A stretch of 64,000 nucleotides of DNA from Piezodorus guildinii (taxonomy: Eukaryota > Arthropoda > Insecta > Hemiptera > Pentatomidae): NCBI GenBank assembly GCA_023052935.1, contig CM041294.1, positions 22,840,635 to 22,904,634 on the forward strand, in the 5' to 3' direction. This document shows positions 1 through 11,089 of this stretch, piece by piece; positions within the stretch are counted from its first letter, which is position 1; each line of letters opens with the position of its first letter. Below the pieces are notes generated by a model. That model searched no databases. It saw nothing but the letters and a program-made list of their open reading frames with translations, and was not told where the DNA came from. The position numbers were made by a program, and so were the translations under genes.

Positions 1-168
1 AGAAAATCGAAAAAAAGTGCAAAATGCATGGTATAAAGTGCCTCTTCTGGTAAGCTCATTTTGATGAAAAAAGTTTTGTCACGTCTCGGGCGTATAGTTG
101 TCTTAAATATGAAATTTCAGTTTTAAAGGACTTACCGTTTCCGCCCGGGAGTTACCACACACACACAC
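1..168 (+). repeat. Repeat H (HINE-like), 3' part, truncated by window edge
   Basis: This stretch matches the later part of the H units at about 11,690-11,850, 12,345-12,520 and 13,145-13,330, and like them runs into a (CA)n tract. It then switches abruptly to an R1-like LINE fragment, so the part of H downstream of the CA tract is missing. It contains no coding sequence. Confidence 0.75.
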
Positions 169-169
169 A

Positions 170-905
170 GATACTCTTGAACTCTTCTCTCTCTCTCTGG
201 AAGCGGGTACAGCAGAAGAAAACATGGGCCACACTCTCTTCTACTCCCGGGCACACTGGACATTCTTCCGTGTCGTCCAACTTGAACCTATACTGATAGG
301 CACGGAAGCAGCCATGTCCCGTTAAGAACTGAGTAAGGTAGAAGTCTATCTCACCGTGCTTTCTTGTGACCCAGGGTTGAATCTGGGGAACCAGCCTGTG
401 GGTCCACCTTCCTTTTGTTGCAGCATCCCATCGATCCTGCCATATTCGAAATGTCTCCATTCTCTCCTCAGTCCTGGAAATACGACACGCTCTGTTATAT
501 GAGCGTCTCCGCTCTTCAGCGATCAGCTCTATTGGTGGCATTTTGGCAATGACACATGCTGCCTCATAAGAGACAGTTCGGAAAGCACTTATAGCTTTCA
601 GGGCAGTACGACGATAGACGGAAACCATGGGACTTCTATAGCTTAGTGTATTCAAGGTCCTTTCCCATATTGCAGCTGCATAGAGCAATATCGACGTTAC
701 AACTTTCGATATTAAAATCTACGACTATGCCTGGGTCCTCCTACGTTTGGCATAAATCGGGACAACGCTGTAGTTACCTTTGCTGCTTTATTACATACTC
801 GTTGGATGTGCTCTTTGAAGTTCAGCCTCTGATCAATAATCACTCCGAGATACCTCAAAGAAGGCTTGGAACGCCAAGAGTATCTGTGGCGCTGATCCAA
901 CGGCC
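170..905 (-). mobile_element. R1-like LINE remnant, 3' end of the reverse-transcriptase ORF
   Basis: Two minus-strand reading frames (900-712, then 688-152) together read as the C-terminal part of an R1-clade non-LTR retrotransposon ORF2. The first holds the post-RT 'YLGVIIDQRLNFKEHI' segment. The second holds the 'WTHRLVPQIQPWV' and 'LTQFLTGHGCF' segments and a CPVC...H...C zinc-knuckle-like end. A frameshift near 700 separates them. The catalytic FADD region and the endonuclease are absent, so the copy is dead. The 3' end runs into a CT/CA microsatellite shared with repeat H. Clade assignment is by motif recognition; jockey-type is the alternative. Confidence 0.8.
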
Positions 906-1234
906 GATAATATCATTAGCCTAATGCTGCTTTCGCAGGATTATTGGATGGCTCTCCAACGCATGTCAGCAGATATCATAAAGAAGCTGAGGACCCAAGA
1001 AAAGGAAAGGCGAGGCTGGAGTTAGCCTGCAACAGTGAGGCGGCACACAGCCACTCCCCTCCACGAGTGGGGTGTAGGGAGGTTGGTTTTGGTGGGTATT
1101 GATGGGTAAGATTTCCACCTGCCCTCGTATGTAGAGAACCGTGCAAATTATATTCTTCCATTTAGAACGCAAGATTTAATATAAACAATATTACGTACTG
1201 AATTGTAACTATATTGTTAACATAAATGGTAATA
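906..1234. other. Unassigned sequence between two LINE remnants
   Basis: This 330-bp stretch has higher GC than its surroundings (about 1,005-1,135) and minus-strand frames without stops over about 60 codons. I do not recognise a family. It may be more of a degraded retroelement. Confidence 0.4.
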
Positions 1235-1595
1235 ATAGGCTAAGCGAACCCGAAGGTTCGATGCCGATACCACCAAATTCTGCCACACAGACGCGTCCAA
1301 TGTTCACCGTTCAAGCCCAAGCCCTCGAGATCAGCCTTAACGCAATCCTCCCATCGACGCTTCGGCCTACCTTTTGGACTCCTACCAGTCGGATCAGTGA
1401 GTACCAACTTTCTCGGAATCCGCTCCTCATCGAGCCCAACAACTTTACTCGCCCATTTGAGTCTCCGCGATGCTATCAACTCAATTATATTCACAGGGTA
1501 CAAGTTTCGCAATTCCGCGTTGTGCAACCTTCTAAATTTCCCAGTGGCCTCATCTCTCTTCGGACCAAATATATTACTAACATAAATGGTAAGTT
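1235..1595 (-). mobile_element. RTE-like LINE (family L1a), 3'-terminal fragment
   Basis: The minus strand reads the C-terminal tail of the same LINE seen at 30,598-32,213 and 48,409-49,487, including 'RRLKWASKVVGLDEER' and '[16 protein letters not shown]'. The 3' end, at the left edge here, carries the family's ATT-type short tandem tail. It is 5'-truncated just upstream of the C-terminal domain. Confidence 0.8.
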
Positions 1596-1767
1596 GTTAT
1601 AAATCTCTAAACTAACATTGTTATTAATTATTTCAAATTTAATACTATTTTGTTAAAACTTATGTTTCACTGTAAACGAAATGGGATTCCTATAGAAAGA
1701 TAATTTAACTTTTAATGTTTAATGTAAATAGTTCATTTGAAATATATTTATTTTATTTAATCTTCTA

Positions 1768-2131
1768 CTCTTCTACCGCCAACGGTGTGAGCATCCTTTT
1801 TATAGAGCCTAATCCATTGATCTCTCTCCTGAACCAATCTTCTTCTCCTTCTCCAATCCAGACCCCTTCTGTCAAAGGCTTCCTGAATCGCGCCTTCCCA
1901 AGTCTTCCTCGGTCTTCCTCTTGGTCTTAGACCTTCCACCCTTGTCTCATATACAGCCTTTGCTACTCGGTTTTCTGCCATTCTTGAAACATGGGCGAAC
2001 CATATCAGTTGGTGCTCTTCGATAATATCCAGAGCAGGCTGAAGTCCCAGGTTTGACCATATTGTTACATTTCTCACTCGGTCTCTTCTGGTCTTCCCCT
2101 CCATTCTTCTTAGGTATCTCATCTCCATTTG
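1768..2131 (-). mobile_element. Second LINE type, C-terminal ORF2 fragment
   Basis: A minus-strand frame (about 2,131-1,768) holds the typical end of LINE reverse-transcriptase proteins: 'MRYLRRMEGKTRRDRVRN', then 'HQLIWFAHVSRMAENRVAKA', then 'RPRGRPRKTWEGAIQEA'. It is related in layout to family L1a but clearly a different family. No RT catalytic motif is present, so the copy is dead. Confidence 0.75.
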
Positions 2132-2697
2132 AAATATAAAACAGTAATAATCCGAATAAAATAGGAACCGTTTTATTTCTGTAGTTTTTAATACATACAT
2201 AGTAGCTGTCAAGTTTTCTTTATATGGGAAAATTAAATTTTCCCGTTATTTGTGATTCATTTATAATAACAAATAAACAATTTTAAAACTAAACTAAATT
2301 TGATTTATCTTTTTCATTTCTGCCGATCATTAATTATAATAATAAAAGGTACATTATAAAATAAACATATTTTCTTGCTAATTGCACTTTTCGTTATGAT
2401 GAACAAAAACTTCCAAAGCTATACACTCAAAATCAGTTAAACAGAGATTTTTTAAGCATAAATAACACCTCATTCAAATTGAACTTGGCGGGTCCACTTG
2501 TTATAGATAATTCTCATGTAAACTCATAACTTCAGCCATTATTTGAAAGACACTGCTTGATTTGTACATACAATTTTTAAATTGAAATCGAAAAAATCGA
2601 TGTTTCATATAATGTAAAAACTTATGGTAGAAATGATGATGAGATCAATAGTTTATGTCCCGGAATAAGGATTCACTTTGATATATGACGTACTTAG
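2132..2697. other. AT-rich intergenic sequence
   Basis: No coding potential or recognised repeat is seen between the LINE fragment and the outer edge of the foldback element. Confidence 0.5.
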
Positions 2698-2792
2698 TAG
2701 TCCAGGAGCCGAGGCCGAAAAATGCGAATTATAAGAAGAAAATTTTCAATGTGATTTTCATATTTTAGCCAACTTGTACAACATTTTTTTTG

Positions 2793-3700
2793 TCTGCCAG
2801 CTCATACTGGTCGGAATCAAAAATGGCGGCCATTCAAAACGGTCACTAAAAACCGAAAAATATGATTATTTGAAGACGATTCCTTCTTTTCATTTATTAA
2901 ACTAGGTCACTACCTGATACAAAAAAAAATTGTCTGCCCATTCTAGGTGGTCGGGTTCATCCGGCAGACATGATTCAAAAAGCACGCTCTAAGAACCAAA
3001 ATTTTGTATTATTTGAAGACGTTTCTTTCTTTTCTAATATAAAACTAGGTCTTTACCTGATACGAAAAAACTTTGTCTGCCCATCGTAGGTGGTCGGATT
3101 AGCAGAGCAGACAAAATCCAAAAACACGCTTTAAGGACCGAAATTTCGTATCATTTGAAGACGTTTCTTTCTTTTCTAATATGAAACTAGGTCTTCGCCA
3201 GATACGAAAAAACCTTGTCTGCCCATCGTAGGTGGTCGGATTAGCAGAGCAGACAAAATCCAAAAACACGCTTTAAGGACCGAAATTTCTTATCATTTGA
3301 AGACGTTTCTTTCTTTTCTAATATAAAACTAGGTCTTTACCTGATACAAAAAAACTTTGTCTGCCCATCGTAGGTGGTCGGGTTCAACTAGCATACAAAA
3401 TCAAAAAACACGCTTTAAGGACCAAAATTTCGTAATTATTTGAAGACGTTTCTTTCTTTTCTAATATGAAACTAGGTCTTAGGTATAGACCTACCTGATG
3501 CAAAAAATCTTTGTCTGCCCATCGTAGGTGGTCGGATTCAATTGGCAGACATGATGCAAAACCACGCAATAGGTTAAGACCCTAAATTTTGAATTATTAG
3601 AAGACGCTTTTTTCCTTTCTTATCTGAAACTAGATCTTCACCTATAACAAAAAAATTTTGTCTGCCCATCCTAGGTGGTCGGAATCATGTGGCAGACAAG
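2793..3700. repeat. Outer tandem array, left arm (about 142-bp units)
   Basis: Seven copies of a unit start with a GTCTGCC core (first copy near 2,797, then 2,932, 3,075, 3,217, 3,359, 3,513, 3,660). In the best units GTCTGCC is followed 24 bases later by its complement GGCAGAC, so each unit carries a small stem-loop. Between cores lies a conserved segment including 'gaagacgtttctttctttt'. Confidence 0.88.
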
Positions 3701-3889
3701 AACCAAACAGTAAGCATTGAGACTTTTTTAATGGTTATTTTGTTAGATACAGGGTTTGATATTAGCATAGATGAAATTGAATGATTTCTAGGAATCAATG
3801 TGTGTTTATGGTGGCAGATCCGAAGGGAAAAGGTCAAAAACGATCTAGTTCTGTTTTTTGGAATAGATGGGGAGAAATAATAACGTAAT

Positions 3890-4143
3890 TGCCGTAACAT
3901 TATGTATAATATGGACAAATATATCACGGTACCTATAATACCTACAGACATCTATCAGATCTCGAATTGATGCTTATTCAATTTCCATTAATGTATATTG
4001 TAATGAGTATTTTCGTATTATCTTAAAGCTTATTAGAAGCTTGTTTATTTTTATTATTATGAGTATTTTGGTAAAAATGGTTTCGAAGATATCGGGCTTA
4101 AGACTGTTAAAAGTCGATCAATTCCTCTGCTTAAGACACAATG

Positions 4144-4235
<92 letters not shown>

Positions 4236-5400
4236 GACAAAGATATCTCGGTACCTGCAAGACCTACAGATATCTATCAGCCTTCAAATTGACGCTTATT
4301 AAATTTCGATCAATGAATATCGTAATGAGTATTTTCGTATAATACGTGTTTATTGTAATATTTAACTTCGTAATGCTAAAATGAGGTCAATTCCTGTATT
4401 TCGGACCGAATGCATTCAATGGACAAAGAAATCTCGGAAACTATAAGACCTACAGGCGTCTATCACCTCTTATATTAAAGCTTATTAGAAGGTTGTTAAT
4501 TTTTATTATTTTGAGTAGTTTGGTAAAATGAGCGGTTTCTATGATATCGGGCTGAAGACTGTTAAAAGTAGATCAATTCCTCTGTTTAAGACACAGTGCA
4601 TTATATAGACCAAGATATCTCGATACCTGCAAGACCTAGAGACATCTATCAGCTTTTAAATTCACGCTTATTCAATGTCCATTAATGTATATCGTAATGA
4701 GTATTATTCCATGATAGGTGGTTTCTGTGATATTACCTTCATAACGTTAAAATTGGGCCTATTCTCGTATTTAGGGCACAATCTATTATAAGGAAAAATA
4801 TATCTTGATACCCATAAGACCTACAGACATCTATTACCTCTTATATTAAAGCTTATTAAAAGCTTGTAAATTTTTATTATTATGAATATTTTGGTAAAAT
4901 ATGCGGTTTCTATGATATCAGGCTGAAGACTGTTAATAGTAGATGAATTCCTCTATTTAAGACACAGTGCATTATATAGGCCAAGATATCTCGGTACCTG
5001 CAAGACCTAGAGACATCTATAAGCTTTCAAATTGACGCTTATTCAATGTTTATTAATGTATACTATAATGAGTATTGCTGTACCATGGGATGTTTCTGTG
5101 ATATTAACCTCCATAGGTTAAGATATGAATAATTCTCGTATTTAGAACACAATATATGGACAAATATACCGATAAGACCTACAGACGTCTATCACTTCTC
5201 ATATTAAATCTTGTTAGATGCTTGTTAATTTGTATTATTATTATTAGTTTTGTAAAATAAGCGGTTTCGCCGATATTAACTTGATGAAGTTAAATTTCTG
5301 TCGACTCTCGTATGACGGACACAATGTATTATATCGAAAAAGTTATATCGATACCTAAAAGACCTATAGACGTCTCTTAGGTCTGAAATGTAACCTTATT
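3890..5400. repeat. Inner tandem tier, left arm (about 380-bp dimeric period)
   Basis: Blocks such as 'ttttggtaaaat...gcggtttc', 'gacctacagacatctatca' and 'taatgagtatt' recur. The clearest full period runs from 4,509 to 4,889 (380 bp), made of two related halves of about 190 bp. The tier is interrupted by a (TA)n tract at 4,145-4,234. Confidence 0.75.
4145..4234. repeat. (TA)n microsatellite in left foldback arm
   Basis: About 90 bp of nearly pure TA. The mirrored position in the right arm (about 6,612-6,624) has only a short TA run, so the tract expanded in one arm after the arms arose. Confidence 0.95.
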
Positions 5401-5425
5401 AGATTACTTTTAATATATGTTCTTA

Positions 5426-5792
5426 TGATATAGCACCAACTGGTCTAACAGACACCTATCACCTCTTAAATTAACAATTATTCGATTTCTATTAATGTTG
5501 ATTATTATGGGTATTTTTGTATAAAGTTGTTTCTATGATTTTGGCCCTTTATAATATAAATTAAAAAAAAAGTCGGTCATTCTAGAATTTAGGACACTGT
5601 GTGTTTAACTTAGTCGAACCTATTAAGCCTACATTTGCCTTTGACCTTAATAAAAGCTAATTTTACTTCTCATAATGTGGTTCTTAAATAAAAAATCTTC
5701 ATTCACATCGTCCATTCTTTAACGCAGGAATTGATCGGCTTTGAACATACAGCCCAAAATGATCGGAATCAAACATTTTACCAAAAAAATCT
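5426..5792. other. Spacer of the foldback element
   Basis: This 367-bp AT-rich centre between the arms has no ORF above background and no recognised motif. Parts of it resemble the inner repeats ('ctaacagacacctatcacctc'). Confidence 0.7.
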
Positions 5793-7204
5793 TAAGAACA
5801 TATATTAAAAGTAATCTAATAAGGTTACATTTTAGACCTAAGAGACGTCTATAGGTCTTTTAAGTATCGATATAACGTTTTCGATATAATACATTGTGTC
5901 CGTCATACGAGAGTCGACAGAAATTTAACTTCATCAAGTTAATATCGGCGAAAACGCTTATTTTACAAAACTAATAATAATAATACAAATTAACAAGCAT
6001 CTAACAAGGTTTAATATGAGAAGTGATAGACGTATGTAGGTCTTATCGGTATATTTGTCCGTATATTGTGTTCTAAATACGAGAATTATTCATATCTTAA
6101 CCTATGAAGGTTAATATCACAGAAACATCCCATGGTACAGCAATACTCATTATAGTATACATTAATGAACATTGAATAAGCGTCAATTTGAAAGCTTATA
6201 GATGTCTCTAGGTCTTGCAGGTACCGAGATATCTTGGCCTATATAATGCACTGTGTCTTAAACAGAGGAATTCATCTACTATTAACAGTCTTCAGCCCGT
6301 TATCATAGAAACCGCATATTTTACCAAAATATTCATAATAATAAAAATTAACAAGCTTTTAATAAGCTTTAATATAAGAGGTAATAGATGTCTGTAGGTC
6401 TTATAGTTTCCGAGATTTCTTTGTCCATTGAATGCATTCGGTCCGAAATACAGGAATTGACCTCATTTTAGCATTACGAAGTTAAATATTACAATAACCA
6501 CGTATTATACGAAAATACTCATTACGATATTCATTGATCGAAATTTAATAAGCGTCAATTTGAAGGCTGATAGATATCTGTAGGTCTTGCAGGTACCGAG
6601 ATATCTTTGTCTATATATATATAGCATGGTGTCTTAAGCAGAGGAATTGATCGACTTTTAACAGTCTTCAGCCCGATATCTTCGAAACCGCTCATTTTAC
6701 CAAAATACTCATAATAATAAAAATAAACAAGCTTCTAATAAGCTTTAAGATAAGAAGTGATAGACGTCTGCAGATCATACAGATATCGATATATCTTTGT
6801 CCATATAATGTATTGTGTTCTAAATACGATAATTCTTTTTAACGTATTAACGTTTGAAGGTAAATATCACCGAAACCACTCATTATACGAAAATACTCAT
6901 TACAATATACATTAATGGAAATTGAATAAGCATCAATTCGAGATCTGATAGATGTCTGTAGGTATTATAGGTACCGTGATATATTTGTCCATATTATACA
7001 TAATGTTATGGTAATTACGTTATTACTTCTCCCCATCTATTCCAAAAACAGAACTAGATCGTTTTAGACCTTTTCCCTTCGGATCCGCCACCATAAACAC
7101 ACATTGATTCGTAGAAATCATTCAATTTCATCTATGCTAATATCAAACCCCGTATCTAACAAAATAACCATTAAAAAAGTCTCAATGTTTACTGTTTGGT
7201 TCTT

Positions 7205-8345
7205 GTCTGCCACATGATTCCGACCACCTAGGATGGGCAGACAAATTTTTTTTGTTATAGGTGAAGATCTAGTTTCAGATAAGAAAGGAAAAAAGCGTCT
7301 TCTAATAATTCAAAATTTAGGGTCTTAACCTATTGCGTGGTTTTGCATCATGTCTGCCAATTGAATCCGACCACCTACGATGGGCAGACAAAGATTTTTT
7401 GCATCAGGTATAGACCTAGTTTGATATAAGAAAAGAAAGAAACGTCTTCAAATAATAGAAAATTTTGGTCCTTAAAGTGTGTTTTTTTGATTTTGTCTGC
7501 TAGTTGAACCCGACCTCCTACGATAGGCAGACAAAGTTTTTTATGATCAGGTGAAGTCTAAGTTTGATATCAGAAAAGAAAGAAACGTCTTCAAATAATA
7601 GAAAATTTTGGTCCTTAAAGTATGTTTTTTAATTTTGTCTGCTAGTTGAACCCGACCACCTACGATGGGTAGACAAAGTTTTTTTTGGTCAGGCAAAGAC
7701 CTAGTTTCATATTAGAAAAGAAAGAAACGTCTTCAAATAATTACGAAATTTTGGTCCTTAAAGCGTGTTTTTTGATTTTGTCTGCTAGTTGAACCCGACC
7801 ACCTACGATGGGCAGACAAAGTTTTTTTGTATCAGGTAAAGACCTAGTTTTATATTAGAAAAGAAAGAAACGTCTTCAAATGATAAGAAATTTCGGTCCT
7901 TAAAGCGTGTTTTTGGATTTTGTCTGCTCTACTAATCCGACCACCTACGATGGGTAGACAAAGTTTTTTCGTATCTGGCGAAGACCTAGTTTCATATTAG
8001 AAAAGAAAGAAACGTCTTCAAATGATACGAAATTTCGGTCCTTAAAGCGTGTTTTTGGATTTTGTCTGCTCTGCTAATCCGACCACCTACGATGGGCAGA
8101 CAAAGTTTTTTTGTATCAGGTAAAGACCTAGTTTTATATTAGAAAAGAAAGAAACGTCTTCAAATAATACAAAATTTTGGTTCTTAGAGCGTGCTTTTTG
8201 AATCATGTCTGCCGGATGAACCCGACCACCTAGAATGGGCAGACAATTTTTTTTTGTATGAGGTAGTGAATCATATTTTTCGGTTTTTAGTGACCGTTTT
8301 GAATGGCCGCCATTTTTGATTCCGACCAGTATGAGCTGGCAGACA
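7205..8345. repeat. Outer tandem array, right arm (about 142-bp units)
   Basis: Inverted counterpart of the array at 2,793-3,700, with nine cores instead of seven. The unit sequences match those of the left arm, including the GTCTGCC/GGCAGAC stems. The differing copy number implies expansion or loss after the palindrome formed. Confidence 0.85.
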
Positions 8346-8561
8346 AAAAAAATGTTGTCGTACAAGTTGGCTAAAATATGAAAATCACATTGAAAATTTT
8401 CTTCTTATAATTCGCATTTTTCGGCCTCGGCTCCTGGACTATAGTGTTTTGAAAACAGATCCGTTGAAATTAACTTTATTAAGCATGATCGATTGATTTT
8501 TGATGCCGAACAGAAGTATGCAAGGTTTTTACGCGATCTTAAGTTAAAAAAAAAAAAAAAA

Positions 8562-8565
8562 AATA

Positions 8566-8651
<86 letters not shown>

Positions 8652-8666
8652 AATATATATATAAAA
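8562..8666. repeat. (TA)n microsatellite after an A-run
   Basis: A run of about 18 A residues passes directly into about 100 bp of TA repeats. Open frames through it on both strands are simple-repeat artefacts. Confidence 0.95.
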
Positions 8667-8959
8667 GAGTACAGCAGAAAGGGGCATCCTTGCTATATTT
8701 ATGGTCTTTGGCAAGACAAAACTGCTACAAGACTGTACAAAACTGGAGATTTCCAATAAGCAAACTTGATAAACCGAACTTTTTAATCTTCTCTACGATA
8801 ATTCGATTTTTCTTTAGTGAGCCTATTTAAGGTTAGGCCAGTGCGTCCTTCCTGTGACTTAAACTGACTAATTTGTTTCGGGTCTTTTTTTATTTTACCC
8901 ACACCGGTTTCTTTTCCGAATAACGTCATATACTGTTACATTAAAATAAATTGTTAAAT

Positions 8960-9075
8960 AAAGGATACCTGCAGCATAGTGGCTTGCTAGCAAACATCTA
9001 CACCCAAGGGCCCGGGTTCAAAACCGCAGGTGACCCTAGAATTTTTTTTATGGCTGTAAAAAAATCGTTAGTTAG
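8960..9075 (+). mobile_element. SINE-B fragment (tRNA-like head)
   Basis: The sequence has a box-B-like 'gggttcaaaaccgcaggtg' followed by the SINE-B block around 'gaccctagaatttttttta'. It is truncated after about 110 bp and degenerate. Confidence 0.6.
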
Positions 9076-9138
9076 GTGGGACAGTGCTAAAAGAAGTAAT
9101 ACATTTGAAAATGGAATCAGAATATCCCTCATCGATTC

Positions 9139-9144
<6 letters not shown>

Positions 9145-9222
<78 letters not shown>
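9145..9222. repeat. (TA)n microsatellite
   Basis: About 78 bp of nearly pure TA repeats, 0.5 kb from the tract at 8,562-8,666. Confidence 0.95.
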
Positions 9223-9224
<2 letters not shown>

Positions 9225-10153
9225 TCGTATATAAATGAGAAAAAATAGTTTTTTCAGTCATTAGTTGATTATGTATGGTCGAAAATGGTTCTTCATAGCG
9301 AAAGTTTTTTTTAATTAAAAAAATTTCTCATGATATTTAAATTCCGTCTGAGAAATATGGTTTAAATTGACTGTCGTTAAAGGACCATATTTAAATAAAT
9401 GCAATCTAAACTGATTTGTTAAAGAATTGGCCGATCTAAATTAACATTTTATGGATAAAAATTGTCAAGCATTATATTTTGTGTGACAGTGTAACTTACA
9501 TTTCGATCTCAAACACAATACAAAACTATACACCTTATGTGACTCACATCCACTGAGTCAGGCTGTCTCACTCCGTTTACTGTGACTTTTTCTGTGGGAA
9601 GACAATAACAATAACAGCGATATCAATAGCTGCTGGTTTAATTGCTTTTTAATTGGAAATAAATGCTGTTTAATAACATTGAACGTTCAAAAAATAGGTC
9701 TTACAGGTTCTTTAGTTGGGTGCGCCTTTTTGAATTTATTACATTCATCATTAAAACTACGTAGTAATTTTTATAATTATTAAGTTGTTATTTATCTCAA
9801 CGTTTTTGTTTAAAAACGCTATTTAACGTCTTTTTGTGCAACTGTAGCTTATCGTACAGTTGATGAATCACACACAGTAAAGATATTAAAATATTGCTTT
9901 TATTATGAAAACATTATACATATTCTGACTACAATACACTGTGCTGAGAAGTTTGGGTGACTACAAGTGTACATTCCGAGGTCTCCTATGAGTGTGACAC
10001 AAGTAAATTTACAAAGTAAAGTAAAGTTACAACTAGAGTGATATGTTTTGAGGATCAAAGGGTATATATAGCAAGGTTTTCTAGAGGGGATGAGGAGGCG
10101 GCATGGGTACCACAAAGCAAGTGCTTAAGTACAGGTATGTGTTATTTGTCGGT
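9223..10153. other. Intergenic sequence without recognised features
   Basis: AT-rich, with no credible coding frame and no recognised repeat. Confidence 0.5.
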
Positions 10154-10409
10154 TTTATTGTTTATTTATTTAACGTCCCTTTATGCTGCTGTGGCTAATC
10201 GGACGATGCTACAGTGGGAGTCCTAAATTTTGCCTATCCAGGTTTTATTAGGATAGGGATCTTTAACGAGTACCTGACATCGCACAGGCTCGGGACCACC
10301 TTTTAACGTCCCCTCCGAAGGACGGCGTAACTAAGGATTTTTTACTCCCATTAAAAAATCCTAAGTCCACCTGCGGGATTGGACCCGTGAACTTCAGCAT
10401 GGGAGGCTG
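10154..10409 (-). mobile_element. SINE-B, 5'-truncated copy
   Basis: The copy is reversed: on the minus strand it runs from a truncated tRNA-like head ('gggtccaatcccgcaggtg') through the conserved body to the tail near 10,154. It is flanked by a 9-bp direct repeat TTTGTCGGT (10,145-10,153 and 10,410-10,418), good evidence of target-primed insertion. Confidence 0.85.
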
Positions 10410-10511
10410 TTTGTCGGTACTTTCTAGGTTTATGGCTGATACCCTTAGGTATAGAAAAGGAAGTTATTAATAATTACTCTATATTATTTATTAGTTAAGT
10501 CTCATTCTATA

Positions 10512-10665
10512 ACTGTACGATGCTGTAGTGGGAGTCCTGAATTTTGTCTATTCGTGTTTAATTAGGATAGGGATTTTTAATGAATACCTGATATCGCACT
10601 GGTTCGGGATCTCCTTTATACTTCTCCTCTGAAGGACGGCACAACTAGGGTTTTTTTTTTTACTT
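10512..10665 (-). mobile_element. SINE-B, partial diverged copy
   Basis: The body of SINE-B is recognisable ('acgatgctgtagtgggagtc', 'gaaggacggc'), but the tRNA-like head is missing and substitutions are more frequent than in the neighbouring copy. Confidence 0.75.
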
Positions 10666-11089
10666 TAAAGACGTTGTAAAAATAAAGAGGCATGATTGGG
10701 AAAAAAATCTAATAATATTTTAATATGCATTTGTGATAATTATAACAGAAGAAGAATGACAATGCTTAAAGCCGAATTTTAGAATATTCTTTCTCTAAAA
10801 TAATTTTTATTTTGGTTTATTTAAAATAACTGAAAATATCTTGATTGTTAGTAGTAATAAAAAATCTGGTGCATCATTCATTTGAATTTTCTATAGTTGG
10901 GTGTTCTAGCCAGTCGCATACCCTATGAGTACAACACTGTAGATAAGCTAGAAAAACATTAAGAAGCTACTTTCGGTAGTTAGATAACAGTTTTTCGTTT
11001 CTCCATTTTATTGGGAGTACCAACCACCACCTGATGTACAATAATATATGTTCGTTTCATTAATTTATTTGTTTTAAAATTAAAAAAAA
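10666..11089. other. Intergenic sequence without recognised features
   Basis: AT-rich. A short 'aaaaaatctggtgca' at 10,859 resembles the beginning of repeat H and may be a remnant of another copy. Confidence 0.4.

Larger units (their letters stand above)
2698..8441. mobile_element. Giant foldback (inverted-repeat) element, no transposase
   Basis: Two long arms are reverse complements: 2,698-5,425 and 5,793-8,441, around a spacer of about 367 bp (5,426-5,792). The outermost bases are tagtccaggagccgaggccg on the left and its complement on the right. Matched stretches such as 3,660-3,920 against 7,000-7,250 look very similar. Each arm has an outer tier of tandem units of about 142 bp and an inner tier with a dimeric period of about 380 bp. 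No long ORF exists in either arm or in the spacer, so the element is non-autonomous. The layout resembles Foldback/Galileo-type elements, but I recognise no family by sequence. A TA duplication at the ends is possible, not proven. Confidence 0.9.

Noticed and set aside
2793..3700. CRISPR array
   Set aside because: Units of about 142 bp are similar over their whole length, not short repeats with unique spacers, and they are mirrored in the other foldback arm.
8493..8759. Proteins with long Ile-Tyr repeats
   Set aside because: These frames are translations of (TA)n microsatellites, as also at 4,041, 8,951, 23,293 and 36,437.
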